This document shows positions 1 to 10,989 of a stretch of DNA of 64,000 bases, in pieces. Position 1 is the first letter of the stretch; each line of letters begins with the position of its first letter. The notes under the pieces are model-generated. The model was not told where the DNA came from. It made no database searches and was given only the letters and a program-made list of their open reading frames with translations. Made by a program: the position numbers and the translations under genes. The DNA comes from Triatoma infestans (lineage: Eukaryota > Arthropoda > Insecta > Hemiptera > Reduviidae), in the NCBI GenBank assembly GCA_011037195.1, contig JAAEAF010002747.1, positions 65,913-129,912 of the forward strand, given 5' to 3'.

Positions 1-223
1 TCTATACACATAAATACCTATCACTGTATACTATCTATACACATAAATACCTCTCACTGTATACTATCTATACACATAAATACCTCTCACTGTATACTAT
101 CTATACACATAAATACCTATCACTGTATACGATCTATACACATAAATACCTCTCACTGTATACTATCTATACACATAAATACCTATCACTGTATACTATC
201 TATACACATAAATACCTCTCACT
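1..223. repeat. 33-bp minisatellite, about 6.8 copies
   Basis: Tandem array with unit starts at 1, 34, 67, 100, 133, 166 and 199. Each unit runs TCTATACACATAAATACC, then T(A/C)TCACTGTATACTA. Copies differ mainly at the CTAT/CTCT position. The array starts before the window, so its full length is unknown. It ends where SNS-like sequence (CACTTTTATTTGAAA) begins. Confidence 0.95.
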
Positions 224-681
224 TTTATTTGAAATATTTTCCCGAATAAATTGATTTTTTGGGGGGATCACTAGCGTTACGTTTTCCTCTAAAGTACCTA
301 GGGACGTAGAATATATGGTTTTTCCAGCTACATAATATTAATACAGATTAGTAGCATTGAGAAAATTTCAAATTTGAAGATAGTCGGTTAAGCAGAAGTG
401 CGATTTTACTGAATAGGTATTTGAAATTTTTGGATTGCTTGCTGCAAAGAATAAAGTATCACTTTTATTGAAATATTTTTTTGAAGAAATTGATTTTAGA
501 GGGGGTTTTGGTCCTTTGGAATTGCACAAGCTTATTGATTTGGACATAGAGCGCTCCACATAAGGCCGCTCAGGTATACAATAATATCCCTATCACCATT
601 TTAATGGCCAGTCCAAACATTTAACGTTGCAATTTATTGTATTAATTAGAATATCGTGTGAGTGTTTCACACCAGATTTTT
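222..681 (+). mobile_element. SNS (DINE-1/Helentron-like) copy A, 3' part
   Basis: Resembles the B block of the interspersed family described at 44546-45562. It has 'acttttatttgaaatattt', a G-run, 'ttttcctctaaagt', then a second round at about 455-500. It ends with the family terminus GTGTGAGTGTTTCACACC followed by AGATTTTT at 656-681. The 5' palindrome and (GT)n centre are missing, so this is a truncated and diverged copy. The minisatellite at 1-223 abuts its left edge. Confidence 0.6.
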
Positions 682-2571
682 GTTTTATTATGCTATTGTG
701 TGAATGTTGTTAGAATTTGCCCTGAGAGAGTTGAATAGAAATTTGGCTGAAAAGGGGAAGTATGGTTTATTTCAATAACCATAAACCCTACACCCAACGT
801 TTGAAGATATAAAGATTTAAATTGAAGCAACAAACAATAATGGCATCAACGTCACACTGCCTTACGTTTCAGGTGAACATCATACTCATTTTGTTAATAT
901 TCTGAGTGAAGCCCAGATAGACTAGAAGGTTATGTTAGTGGTGAAGTGGAATCCATATGTACAATTACTCAAGAGCGCGTCAAGAGTCAGATAATTTCAC
1001 CACCAAAACAGGCGGCTCGCCGAACAGTGTCAAGACAACTACCATAATATCTTAACTACACTTAAGAGAAGTTAAGCCAAGAGGACTCCAGGAGTTATTA
1101 AGGGATATTCCTTAAAGATAAAAACGATGGTTATATTAGTTATGTATCAAGAAGTAATCAGATATACAAGAGTTTTCACCAGATAACAAGCAAGTATGCC
1201 ACGATGGCTGATCTGTAACTTTTTCTTGCATTTGTAACGGGTCTGACAACTTTTTATAATTAAACTGCCTACTAAATAGTACAAGAGTTGGTTTTCGCTT
1301 GTTCCAATCTCATTACATACGTATATCAAATTTAAATATATCTCGTAATACATACACCAAATTTAACTCGTATTTACCAAATTTGATATTTCGTTGGTAT
1401 TTCAACTGTGATATTTAGTCAATTCTAACAAAGATCTATTTTGAATTGAGACTTTGTAGGGTAACACAGGGAGGTATTCTGGTTAAGACAGCATCAGAGA
1501 TTTGTTAATGCCGACAACTGCTATAGGTTTGTCCAGGTCGCAGTGGATGGTAGTAAAAGAAAACAATAGCAACAGCCTACAGAACTGAAGCCTACTTTAC
1601 CTCCATCCTGCACGTGATTGGCTTGTAGAAGTAGTAGGCGGGGTTTGAGAACAAAATTGTATCATTGACAACAAGCTGTGCAAATGGTGACTCGGACCTC
1701 ACTGATGATTCCGCAATCGGATAACTCTTAATCTTATTACCATTGAAGATTAGTGGGTTTTAAAAGAACTTTGGAAACAGTGCTGAATTCTTGCACACTT
1801 GCCAAGGAGATTCTTTTGATTTCACAAGAACGGCATATAACTCAACGTTACGCCAGCTAGCCCGATTTTGAGTGACATGCTATACTGACGTTTCATGTTT
1901 TAAATTTGGCTTTACCCATTAATCTGGTTTTCTTCTGATTTTAGTGAAGACAATGAAACTTCACGCCATTTTATAGAAGAATGTTGAATATATTCTAGAG
2001 CCAGATCTTTGAGACCAATTCATTTAGTAAACTAAATGAACTTTTCAAGTTTCTCCAAAACACTGGAGCCTGATAAACAATCTTCTAATGTTATCATTCG
2101 AATCCAGTGTAAGCTGGGTGCTTGTATCTGCCTTAGTACCCTGTAAGAGTGAGCAATGGGTGGTAAGCAATGGGCGTTTTGATACCAGCGTTTCTTTCAC
2201 TTTCAGTGGAACCGCTCTTTTTCAACAATGATAATGACGACAACTATTCGAAGGAAAGAGTAATAGGCTCCACCCATGACTACGTCCATTTATGTGCAAA
2301 GTGGAGAGGAAGACCTCGCCTCTCTATTGCTCAACTTTACAACTATCCACTGTGATCCTTGCCAGAATTGGTCCACAACTCGAATCAACATCTATCCTGA
2401 AGAAGTCTGTTTCAGTGTGGGTGTAACATCGATTTTCACCAAGTCTCCCACTGAAACCCCAGTATTTGCATTTCTTGTTAATTAGTTTATCAATGAAATT
2501 TTTAATTTTAATCTTCATCCATTCCTTTGTGTTTTATAATTTTGTTTATATAACTTGTTAATTGTTTTATT
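682..2571. other. No recognised gene
   Basis: AT-rich sequence with only short frames that match no family I recognise and show no codon bias. A slightly GC-richer patch at about 1480-1690 has no coding or repeat signature I can name. The right part (from about 2050) may be 5' flank or 5' UTR of the Penelope-like element that follows. The frames at 2170-2485 show no PLE motifs. Confidence 0.5.
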
Positions 2572-2904
2572 ATGTTTATCCATGACCTTTGTATTATTCT
2601 GTATACCCTTCATGTTTATCCATGACCTTTGTATTCCTCTGTATACACTTCATGTTTATCCATGACCTTTGTATTCCTCTGTATACCCTTCATGTTTATC
2701 CATGACCTTTGTATTCCTCTGTATACACTTCATGTTTATCCATGACCTTTGTATTCCTCTGTATACACTTCATGTTTATCCATGATCTTTGTATTCCTCT
2801 ATATACACTTCATGTTTATCCATGACCTTTGTATTCCTCTATATACACTTCATGTTTATCCATGACCTTTGTATTATTCTGTATACCGTTCATATTTATC
2901 CATG
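2572..2904 (+). repeat. 40-bp tandem array in PLE 5' region, about 8 copies
   Basis: Units of about 40 bp (ATGTTTATCCATGACCTTTG, then TATTCCTCTGTATACACTTC) start at 2572, 2612, 2652, 2692, 2732, 2772, 2812 and 2852. A last partial copy runs into a stretch ending in AAATGTTAACTGAAATTT. The same units reappear inverted at about 3130-3275 inside the insertion at 3000-3301. The array therefore belongs to the PLE family rather than being a chance local satellite. Confidence 0.9.
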
Positions 2905-2999
2905 TTTAAAAAATGTTAACTGAAATTTGTAACAACAAGCCTCACCCTCCCCTATGTAAAATCATGACATACAACGACTCATAAACAAAACACTAGAAT

Positions 3000-3301
3000 C
3001 AGAGACATTTTCCATGGTAGCCTGCTTCATTTTGTGGTCATCAACCGGTTTCGGGCGTTCGCCCATCTTCAGGATGCGTTTACCACCACAACCTCTTAAA
3101 TTCCAAATTTCAGTTAACATTTTTTAAACATGAACGGTATACAGAATAATACAAGATCATGGGCAAACATGAAAGGTATACAGAATAATACAAAGGTCAT
3201 GGATAAACATGAAGGGCTTACAGAAGAATACAAAGATCATGGATAAACATGAAGTGTATACAGAGGAATACAAAGACCAAATATAAAATACCACCACAAC
3301 A
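3000..3301 (-). mobile_element. 302-bp PLE derivative inserted into the PLE RT gene
   Basis: Flanked by a 13-bp direct repeat AAAACACTAGAAT (2987-2999 and 3302-3314). Removing the insert and one repeat restores the RT frame (KTLEF|INNN). Read on the minus strand the insert has about four units of the PLE 40-bp repeat, the stretch ATGTTAACTGAAATTT, a GTTGTGGTGGT block (seen twice), a hammerhead motif, and the tail to 'aaaatgtctctg'. It is a short non-autonomous PLE copy made of 5' repeats joined to the 3' end, in the opposite orientation to its host element. Confidence 0.85.
3039..3076 (-). ncRNA. Hammerhead ribozyme motif, PLE type
   Basis: On the minus strand: CATC, CTGAAGA, T, GGGCGAACGCCC (hairpin II), GAAA, CCGGT, T, GATG. 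CTGANGA and GAAA are the hammerhead core boxes. CATC/GATG pairs as stem I. ACCGGT is a self-complementary helix III. The residue at the cleavage position is T (U17), an allowed 'H'. One extra nucleotide (T) sits between the core box and hairpin II. Hammerhead motifs at PLE ends are established; cleavage by this copy is untested. Confidence 0.75.
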
Positions 3302-3656
3302 AAAACACTAGAATTTATAAACAACAACACATACACACAACTCAAGAAAGACCCGACAAAACAGTTCCAACAACACAAAAACAGCAACACTTTCCATCCC
3401 GGGATACATAAAATACACATGCATGAATCCTGCAGCACCCATTGTAAACCACTTCCAAAAATACACAAACCTAACATTCCTATCAGACCCCTGATAAACT
3501 ACACGACAGCACGAGCATACAAACTGTCACAGCGTCTAACTAAAATAATAAAAGACGAAACACACCACTGGAATAGGAACGACAAAGAAACAACAGACAA
3601 ATTTGCCACATACATCGGAAACTACACAGACAAACTCATGAACTTTTTTAAATAAC

Positions 3657-3920
3657 TGGGCATTAAAGACAGCCTTCAGAACTAACAATAAATTAGGCAA
3701 GTTTACTGAGGTATGTGACAACAGTGGGGTTTATGGATACTGTAGCGGCATTTACGTTGGCCAGATATGCAGAAAAATCAGGGAAGGATTTGCCGAACAC
3801 ATCAGATCATGCAAGTACAACAAAATTGACTCAAATTATGCTAGTCACTTAAACACGAACAACATCTCCACCACGATAAAATTATTACACCCAGCAAAAA
3901 AGGACGACTTGACATACTAG
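3657..3920 (+). pseudogene. PLE GIY-YIG endonuclease domain fragment
   Basis: Open for 87 codons with no start codon of its own. It begins in the PLE linker (KTAFRTNN), then shows SGVYGYC...GIYVGQ, followed by REGFAEHIRS. This is the GIY-YIG core order with the conserved Arg-containing helix and EH. The usual CxxC spacing between the GVY and YVGQ strands is altered (YGYCSG). It ends at a stop at 3918-3920. Beyond that, another frame continues the family pattern (LEQLEYRNIRHKTLYTNRQN), so there is at least one frameshift. In PLEs this nuclease nicks the target DNA to prime reverse transcription. It lies directly after the RT remnant. Confidence 0.8.
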
Positions 3921-4827
3921 AGCAACTTGAATATAGAAACATAAGACACAAAACCTTATATACGAACAGACAAAATTCGTGAGTGAACCACTATTCAAAA
4001 CCATCTTCCCACTAAAAATAAAAAACGTAATAAACATACACAACTCACCTGAACCAAATAGTTTTTAAGTTTTAAAACCAAACAGATTTTAGTTTTAGTT
4101 GTAAATCTGTTTGTTTTCAAGTCTGTACATACGAATCAAAACAGCTTTTAAGTTTGTATATATGTGAATAATGTATGCAGATCGAAAAAATAAAATGTTA
4201 ATGTGGAGTATACGTTACATTAAGGTTGGATAACATACTTATATACTTTTTCAATGATATATTTATAAAAGTCAGTATTTAAGTTCGTTTAGACTTGTTA
4301 TATTTAGGCGGTGAAGAACCCATATTTAAGCATACTTGCGTGCTTGGTTGGTGTGTGTGAATTATGAAAGGTAAAATGTGGAATGGAATGCGTAATTATA
4401 AAATAACTTGCTTATTCAACATATTTGAATATTTAATTGTTCAACATATTTATTTATCTATACTATCATACGATCATTCAGCTCGTATTTTATCATTTTT
4501 TATCAGTAACTATTCTAGAGTAGCCCACGGCTGACACAGTGTTCTTTCACTCTGTTATAAATAAATAAAATAGTAAGATAGTATGGATAAATAATTGTCA
4601 AAATAAATCTCCTTCAAAAACGTAGTTTAAGTTACACATCCTCACTTGTTGGATGTTTCCATTTTTAAAGGGAACAATGTGCCTTTTAAAGACCGAAACA
4701 TTTGTTTTCCCGCTCAGGTACCAACACCCCTCTTAACTAGTTAGGTCCTAACAAAAACATTTTAAAACCAGTGTATCAACTAAATTTGCTCAGTGCAAGT
4801 CTATGTTATCACACTGTTTGACAAAAA

Positions 4828-4865
4828 CATCCTGATGATAGGCGAACGCCCGAAACCGGTCGATG
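4828..4865 (+). ncRNA. Hammerhead ribozyme motif, PLE 3' end
   Basis: CATC, CTGATGA (the canonical core box), TA, GGCGAACGCC hairpin, C, GAAA, CCGGT, C, GATG. Stem I is CATC/GATG, helix III is palindromic ACCGGT, and the cleavage position is C. It is followed by GATCACAAAAATAAGCAGG, the family tail, so it marks the 3' end of the PLE whose coding remnants lie at 2967-3920. Confidence 0.78.
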
Positions 4866-4910
4866 ATCACAAAAATAAGCAGGCTATCACGAAAAATATC
4901 TCTGACAAAC

Positions 4911-6129
4911 GACTTTTCTTTACATAGTTATCATTTTGACAAAGTTTCTTTGACTTGAAATTTTATCAAATATTTAGTTAGCTTTAATATTGTGTAGGCA
5001 GGAGAATAAAGCTACACTGCCTACTCCCCAACAATCTCGGTCAAATCAACTGAATGGAAAATAATTTTAAACACACATGTGTGTAAGTGTAGTTAGTCCT
5101 ACAAATTAAAAGAAATCCTCTTTTTTGTGTCATAATCGAAAATAACTGGGGTCAAACTGACAGGACTTTCTTTTATTGGATTTCTTTTCAGAACTTTAAG
5201 GTAAATATAGAAAGAAGGTAAGGTTAAATGCTGGTAGGCACCTTGGCTCAGGTAGTCACTTCAATGTAGTTACATTGTAGTCCAGAAGACAGTGACAATA
5301 ACACTGAAGGAACTCGAATGAAATTTGAAATTTAGTGCCACTACTAAAAATGAATTTTTTCGAAAAATGCTACAAATTAAACTGATACGTATTTATGTGG
5401 GTAGGTAGTATAGGAAGTCGAGAGTAATGTTCTGGCAGGCTCTTGTTTGCTCTCAGTTTAACTAGTTACTTTCTAAACATAACTGGTTTTTCCTTAATTT
5501 TTTTCGGAAATATTACTTTGTTTACAATTGTTTTCTGTTTACTGACAGCTGCGTATTTTTGTGTTGAAATTTGATCAGAAAACATTAATTTTATTTCAAG
5601 AAACTCAGTTGCAATATCCACCACATTGTTTCGTGTAAGGTGACGTGGGGAAACTTTTATCTGTCAGTAAACACTGCAACCAACTCATCGTTTCACCCGC
5701 ACCATCACAGGGTGAACTAACTTTGCACTATTTGGCGGCTACCGATTAACTACTTTATTTTATTATTGATTTTTTTCTTTTATTATTTTATTTTTTACTT
5801 TATTTTGTTCATATTTGGTTCTATTACATTAATATACTGGTCTCCAGGCTGAGCTGCCAAACAAAAGGCTTCCGAGAATGATAATTTTCGATGTGGCGAG
5901 CGACTTTGACGACGCAAGAATTATGAAAGCCATATATGACCAAAATCTGGGATCGGTATTGCCGAAACCTGATTTCTAGGACTCCTTTAGAGTGTAGGCA
6001 AAGACAGGTGAGAGCAAGAACGTTTCGCAAAATTGGGTAGAAGATGCCAAAGATGCGCGAACTTCTAAAGAAGGGAACTTCTAAAGTAGTGGCAGGGTTT
6101 CCATAGAGTGGAGCCGCTGTAAGGTGATG
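4911..6129. other. No recognised gene
   Basis: AT-rich sequence without a supported frame or repeat. The part from about 5640 is somewhat richer in GC and could be the 5' region of the R1-like element that follows, but I see no diagnostic motif. The minus-strand frame at 5824-6135 lies opposite degraded gag-like sequence and is not a gene. Confidence 0.5.
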
Positions 6130-6149
6130 GGCCATAATCAGGCGTCACG

Positions 6150-6251
6150 ATGCTATAAGTGTCAATATATGGGCATGTGGCGAAGTACTGCAAGGAGACA
6201 TATCTCATTTGCGGACACTGTGCCACTAAAGGACATAGTTATGACAAATGC
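6150..6251 (+). pseudogene. Non-LTR ORF1 (gag-like) CCHC zinc knuckles
   Basis: First knuckle CYKCQYMGHVAKYC (CX2CX4HX4C) is readable only by crossing a one-nucleotide loss at about 6173. The second, CGHCATKGHSYDKC at 6210-6251, is intact. Tandem CCHC knuckles close the ORF1 of R1-, I- and Jockey-group retrotransposons and bind the element's RNA. Upstream coding sequence is too decayed to place a start. The endonuclease remnant begins about 230 bp downstream, as expected for ORF2. Confidence 0.75.
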
Positions 6252-6479
6252 CCAAATAAGCCGAAGCCCCGGCTTGTGCCGCCTGTAAGGCATTCCGAAA
6301 GCCGTTCAGCCACTCTGTGAAGAGCACTAAATGCCCAGCATACCTGAACGCTTTTGACCGTCAAATTTATGGAAGAAGCCCTTAATTTTACGGATAGAGG
6401 GCTGAGAGTTTTTGCAGCTGAATGCGCAACGTTCTAAAACAGTAATGGCCGAGACCAGGGATCTTATCTATTCAAAAGG

Positions 6480-8276
6480 CTGTTGCATTAATCCAGGAGC
6501 CCTACACGTTCAAAGCGATCGTTAAGGGCCTGGGTTTGCAGCATCGTATCGTTCACGCTTCCCGTGATGGATGAATATGGACTGCTATTGCGCTGTGCTA
6601 TCCAGATATCATTCTATTGCGTCTTCCTCAGTACAGCACCAGTCATTGTGCCTGTGTGCTGTTAACTGCAAATGGCATTGAGCTGATGCTGGTGTGCCTG
6701 TACTGCCAGCCGTCGTGCGACATAACGTCGTCTATAATCCATTTAATCGGATCTTAAGAGAAAACAGGGGAAAAAAATTAATTGTGGCCGCTGACATAAC
6801 GCATAGTCACCCATGTAGCACGATGACATGCTAGATGACAGAGGCAGACACTTCGAGGAGTGTATTGTCTCTAATGATCGGTGTGTCCTTAACGTGCCTG
6901 GACATTTGAAAACGTTAACACAATCAGGATGTCACCTTGTGCACAGCTTCGGCTGTTGACGGGGTACATGATTGGAGGGTGGTAGACTGGGTGACTGGTG
7001 ATCACAGGGTGATACTTTTTCGAAGTTGCCTGGGACACCAAGCCATGTCCCACCTACGAGGGTCTAGAAAGGTTCTCAGTCAAAAGTTGGGAAAGATTTA
7101 AGATTGGGAAAGATATAAGACCCTCCTACAGTGCAGTGTTGACACGCTAAATGCCCAAGGGGATACCATTGCTAGAGTCGATATAGCGGTCACGGAGCTG
7201 ACTGAGGCAATAGCGTGTGTGAGTTGGTAGGTGCTGAAGAAAATACCCACTAGTCGCACGCGCCGTGTTCCTTGTTGGAGACTGGAGCTAACAGCAGCCA
7301 AAAAAGAAGTAGCCGGCAAGCGAAGAAAATACCAACGGGAACAGAATGATGAATCCTGTAAAAGATATATAGATGAGTATCGAGATGCCCGAAGGCAATA
7401 TAAAAAGACGGTGTATCAGCCAAGACCTCAAGCTGGCGGGAGTTCGTGGAGTCAGAAGGAAATAGAGATCCATGGGGTATTGTTTACAAGGTGTAAGCAA
7501 ATAAGATAATAAGGGCCTTATACTAGCTAGTCTAAATATAGACGGAGTTTCGATTGCCGGGTCCTGGCGGGAGTCAACGAAGCACTTGTTGAAAGTAGTC
7601 CTCCCTGAGGATAACCCTCTGGACGACACTTATTTGCAAAAAAGTCGTCGCGAAGCGGCCTACGAGTCACCTGCTCTGACAGATTTCATAACAGAGTTTG
7701 ATATATACGATGTGAAATTTGTTATGGGCGAAATCAAGAACAAAAAGGCTCCAGGAATGGATATGATAAATGGAGAAATTGACCGGAAAAATGAGGATGT
7801 TAAAGCCAGTATCTGCTTGACCTTTTCAATGGATGCCAGAGACTGAGATACTTTCCCAGTCAATGGAAAACAGGGCTTGTCAAAGTAATATATAAAGGTG
7901 GGAACAAGCCCATAGATAATGCAAAGTCGTATCGATTGATACAACTCCTACCCGTTTTTGGGAAACTGCTGGAGAAACTGATAATAATGAGAGTGGAAAG
8001 CTTTATCAGTTTCAGTCCTAATGGTTTGTATCGGGAAGATCAACGACAGATGCGATATCGAAGTTTCTTCAGTTGGTGCGTGGCAGTGGGCACAAATACG
8101 TCCTCACAGTATTTCTCGACATAGCTAGGGCCTTTGACAATGTCTGCTGGCCGACTGTATTGGAGTCACTCAGAGGAAGAGATTGTACGCCAAATCTTCT
8201 GAAATTAGTTCAAAGCTCCTCACGCCCCTGCAGGTCCGGGGACAGAATAGGCCTGCTCCAGTCCAGGATGTCGTAA
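6480..8276 (+). pseudogene. R1-like ORF2: endonuclease and RT remnants
   Basis: Starts with ALIQEPY, the catalytic-glutamate motif of APE-like endonucleases, and goes on through LMLVCLYCQPS and a degenerate AADITHSHP. RT blocks follow: MGEIKNKKAPGMDMING (block 1), LIQLLPVFGKLLEKLI (block 2), VFLDIARAFDNVCWP (block A with the first catalytic Asp), then sequence ends near LKLVQSS. The PQG and YADD blocks are absent: at about 8220 the sequence switches to a non-coding 3' segment. At least four frameshifts are needed between these blocks. The element once copied itself by target-primed reverse transcription; this copy cannot. Confidence 0.75.
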
Positions 8277-8291
8277 GAGGCGACTAAAGGA

Positions 8292-8314
8292 TATTACCCG
8301 AGAAACGGGTAATA
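8292..8314 (+). other. Perfect hairpin in retrotransposon 3' segment
   Basis: TATTACCCG, loop AGAAA, CGGGTAATA: a 9-bp perfect stem just after GTCGTAAGAGGCGACTAAAG. A looser version of the same hairpin (TTATTACCCG...GGTAATAA) is at about 10738-10764. Hairpins near non-LTR 3' ends can be recognised by the RT; that role is inferred here. Confidence 0.6.
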
Positions 8315-8330
8315 ATATAAGATAAGAAAA

Positions 8331-9431
8331 TATAGAATAAAAAGAAAAAAAAAATAGTTAAATCTAGTTGAATTATATAATTTTATGTAATTTTTAATTC
8401 AGTTCAGTTCTGGTGGTTATTTGGGTAACAAAAAAAAAAAGAAAAGGTGATAGTAATACTAGAGAGAGAGAGTATTTGGTGTGAGAGAGGGAGAGAGTAT
8501 TTTCATGACTGTAGTAACTACAGAAACAATTGTTATAAGCTAAAAAGTCCATAGGTCAGTGCTAGTTCTAAACTTAACAATAAAAGTGGGGCAGTGTGTG
8601 AGTAGCATTCACGCCGACAAGATAGACTCCATGTACGGCTGATTGCCGGATTTTCTTTTCCTTGTGGAAAAAAAAATAACTTCATTAAGGAAAAAGGGTG
8701 AAGTGTGACAATCAGGGTGTACACCACAACGTAAGCGCCTATTTGAGGGACAGCTGGGATTGCTGCCAAATAGGGTCACCTAACGGGATCTAGCGACTTC
8801 GCCTCAAGCGTGGAGCGGAAGAGAAGCTGTATTTTCATCCTTCAGCAACCAGAAGAACGGCACCGCAAGTACCATTTAAAGATATAAATATAACATTTAC
8901 TTATATTATAAATTGCCATTTATTTAGCCGTAAGAAAAAAAATACGATCGTAAAATTTATAACAGCAAAAATTCCTAGCCCTCTCTCTCTCTCTCTAAAA
9001 GACGAGTTCACATCATTGCCGTCCGTAACTAATGTTCGGGGCCTCAAGTTTTTTTTTTTAGCTAGTGGGGGAAGAGTAAACCACCTAGAAGGTTTTGTTT
9101 ATTTTGTTTTCTTATTTACTACACTTTTCTTCATTTTTGTATTTTCTTTTTGTTCTTTTCCCGCAAGAAGGAGCGGACGTTAATTAATTTTAATTTATTC
9201 AGTTTTGTAAATACTACCATATTTCATATTTTATGTTCTTATTGGTTTACTTCCCCGATTTAACTGGTTATTAACCGTTTAGAATAATTGAATTAAGAAT
9301 TTAATAAATCGATGTACTATATACATATATATTTCGCCTAACTGCAGTTAATTATTTATTTTTTTTTTTTTGTTTGTTTCATGTATTGATACTTTTCTCT
9401 ATAAGAGTTATTGAGGCAACAATAATTGTAC
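8331..9431. other. No recognised gene
   Basis: Contains poly-A and GA-rich stretches (8341-8500) and a moderately GC-rich stretch at 8560-8880 that could be the UTR of a retroelement. No frame has family motifs. A (CT)n run lies at 8980-8996, and AT-rich DNA follows to the SNS copy. Confidence 0.5.
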
Positions 9432-10440
9432 ATTTCTCTTAATCCTAGTAAAAGGAAGTATTGTAATCGTGTCAAATTTTCGATATCGAGTTTTCTCCGG
9501 AAATATCCGTTTTGAGGTCCTCTGAGTCCAAAAAAGTGGGTTTTAGCAAATGGTCTGTGTGTGTGTGTGTGTGTGTGTCCGTGTGTCCGTGTGTGTGTGT
9601 GTGTGTATGTATGTATGTGAACAGCATAGCTCAAAAACGAAAAACCGTAGAAAGTTAAAACTTGATATTCCATTTAGGCATCACCGTGGGATCTGACACT
9701 ACGTTATCTGTCAAAATTCCTCAACCGGAAGTACCACTTTACTAGTTGGATTTTTTACTTTTTTGCGATTTTCTCAAAAATGGCTCCGACGATTTTCTTT
9801 AAACTTTAAACATCAACCACACATACAAAGAGCTACAACTTTTATTTGAAAACATTTCTCCGGGAAAATGCATTGAAGGGCACTTCTGGGGGAGGGGTGG
9901 GTTAGGTTTTCATCTTAACTGCTGTTTCAGTATATTAGACAATTCTGTCATCTAAATAATGTTAATTAGAATTAAATATGTTGTTGAAATTCCGAGTTTG
10001 AAAAAAAATAGATAACCGGAAGTGCGTTTTTACTGAAATATAATTTTCAGTTTTCTGGTATTTTCTCGAAAATGGCTCCAACGATTTTCTTTAAACCAGC
10101 GTTGTTAACTATACATATAAGAGCTACAACTTTTATTTGAAACTTTTCCCCTGATAAATTCATTTAAGGGGACTTTTGGGGGAGGGGGGTTATGTTTTTC
10201 TTTAAATGCTATCACAGTTGATTATACAATTCTGTCATCCAAATTGAAATAACTAGAAATTAATATATGACCCAAATTCCGAGTTTCAAGGAAATTAGTA
10301 AACCGGACAGTTTTACTGGACAGTGTTTTCACTTTTCGACGAATTTCATTAAATTTGGTACACTAACTATAAAATTTGTCAATTATAATTTTGAGTACTG
10401 GAGTAAGAGAAAGTTGTGTGAGTGTTTCACACCAGATTTT
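9432..10440 (+). mobile_element. SNS (DINE-1/Helentron-like) copy B, near full length
   Basis: Begins with a variant of the family 5' palindrome (TTTCTCTTAATCCTAGTAAAAGGAAGT). It continues through the A block (ATCGTGTCAAATTTTCGATA), a (GT)n tract at about 9556-9607, 'gaacagcatagctcaaaaa', the paired 'ccggaagt' and 'tttgcgattttctcaaaaatgg' blocks (twice), then GGAGTAAGAGAAAGT (10400-10414) and the terminal hairpin GTGTGAGTGTTTCACAC before CAGATTTT. It has no coding capacity. Confidence 0.85.
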
Positions 10441-10989
10441 CTTTCTTAGCTTTTCAGATTATTTCTAACTTCTATTTTATAAATATATATTTAGATATAT
10501 CACATTGGTCTTTTTCCTACCTATCTTTTTTTTCTTTTTGGCGGTTCGCTGTTAACGCCAGTTTATTTTTCTTTTCTTTTTTTCTCTTTGATATTATATC
10601 ATTATTATTAATTTCAATTTTTTTTTTTTTATCCTTTATAACAGTGTGGCGCTCAACCGGTTTTTTTTTTTTTGGTTTCGTTTTGTTTGAAAAAGAAGAC
10701 CCCCACCCTTCTCCACTGTAGCTTAGCTGAGGCCTTAGTTATTACCCGAATTAATTGGTAATAAGGACTACGCAGGGACGGCTGGCTCACAGAAAAATGA
10801 GGATAGCAAACCCACGGAACCCAAGCTCAATACCACGCCACATAACACATTCACATTCATACACACACACACACACACACACACAACACATACACACACC
10901 CCTAATACTTGGTTCCCGTTTTTGGGCGGGGGTATCGGCCCATGTATCGGTCCCACTTAGTACCAGGCCGATCTCATTGAGGAAGAAAC
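10441..10989. other. T-rich spacer with (CA)n; possible I-like element 5' region
   Basis: T-rich to about 10680. GC-richer sequence from 10685 carries a hairpin at 10738-10764 like the one at 8292. A (CA)n run is at 10859-10884. It adjoins the endonuclease of the I-like element, so 10685-10989 may be decayed 5' sequence of that element. No frame is convincing. Confidence 0.45.

Larger units (their letters stand above)
2967..3653 (+). pseudogene. PLE reverse transcriptase, N-terminal part, split by an insertion
   Basis: Frame ending at 2999 (…INKTLEF) resumes after the insertion at 3315 and continues to a stop at 3653. Visible motifs are KTLEFINNN, QLKKDPTKQF, then LPKIHKPNIPIRPLINYTTA. The last is the conserved PLE RT block that precedes the palm domain. 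In intact relatives the palm with its catalytic aspartates follows. Here the frame ends about 60 residues later and the next recognisable coding sequence is already the linker to the GIY-YIG domain, so the RT core is deleted. A stop (TAA) lies in frame just upstream at about 2957. Family assignment is secure; function is lost. Confidence 0.85.
2572..4910 (+). mobile_element. Penelope-like element (PLE), decayed
   Basis: From 5' to 3' it holds a 40-bp repeat array, an RT N-terminal segment (2967-2999 continued at 3315-3653), a GIY-YIG endonuclease segment (3657-3920), about 900 bp of non-coding sequence, and a hammerhead motif at 4828-4865 followed by the family tail (GATGATCACAAAA...CAGGCTATCAC). 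The RT plus GIY-YIG pairing is diagnostic of PLEs. The RT is interrupted by a second PLE derivative (3000-3301). The RT palm has been lost by internal deletion, so the copy cannot be autonomous. Boundaries are approximate, because I found no target duplication around the whole element. Confidence 0.8.
6130..8330 (+). mobile_element. Decayed R1-like non-LTR retrotransposon
   Basis: Order of remnants: paired CCHC zinc knuckles (6150-6251), APE-type endonuclease beginning with a QEPY motif (about 6480-6910), RT blocks (7586-8276), and a 3' segment with a perfect 9-bp hairpin (8292-8314). This gag-endonuclease-RT order and the QEPY signature fit the R1/LOA group. Many stops and frameshifts make it a fossil. 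The RT stops before the YADD block, where a different 3' segment is joined. Confidence 0.7.

Noticed and set aside
1..223. CRISPR-like regular repeats
   Set aside because: Units are contiguous with no unique spacers and the sequence is eukaryotic; it is a minisatellite. The same applies to the arrays at 2572, 17860 and 21521.
5824..6135. Minus-strand frame of 103 codons
   Set aside because: Lies opposite the gag-like remnant that leads into the zinc knuckles at 6150 on the plus strand; no recognisable domain.
9356..9673. Frame with a Thr-His repeat run
   Set aside because: It is the translation of the (GT)n tract inside SNS copy B.
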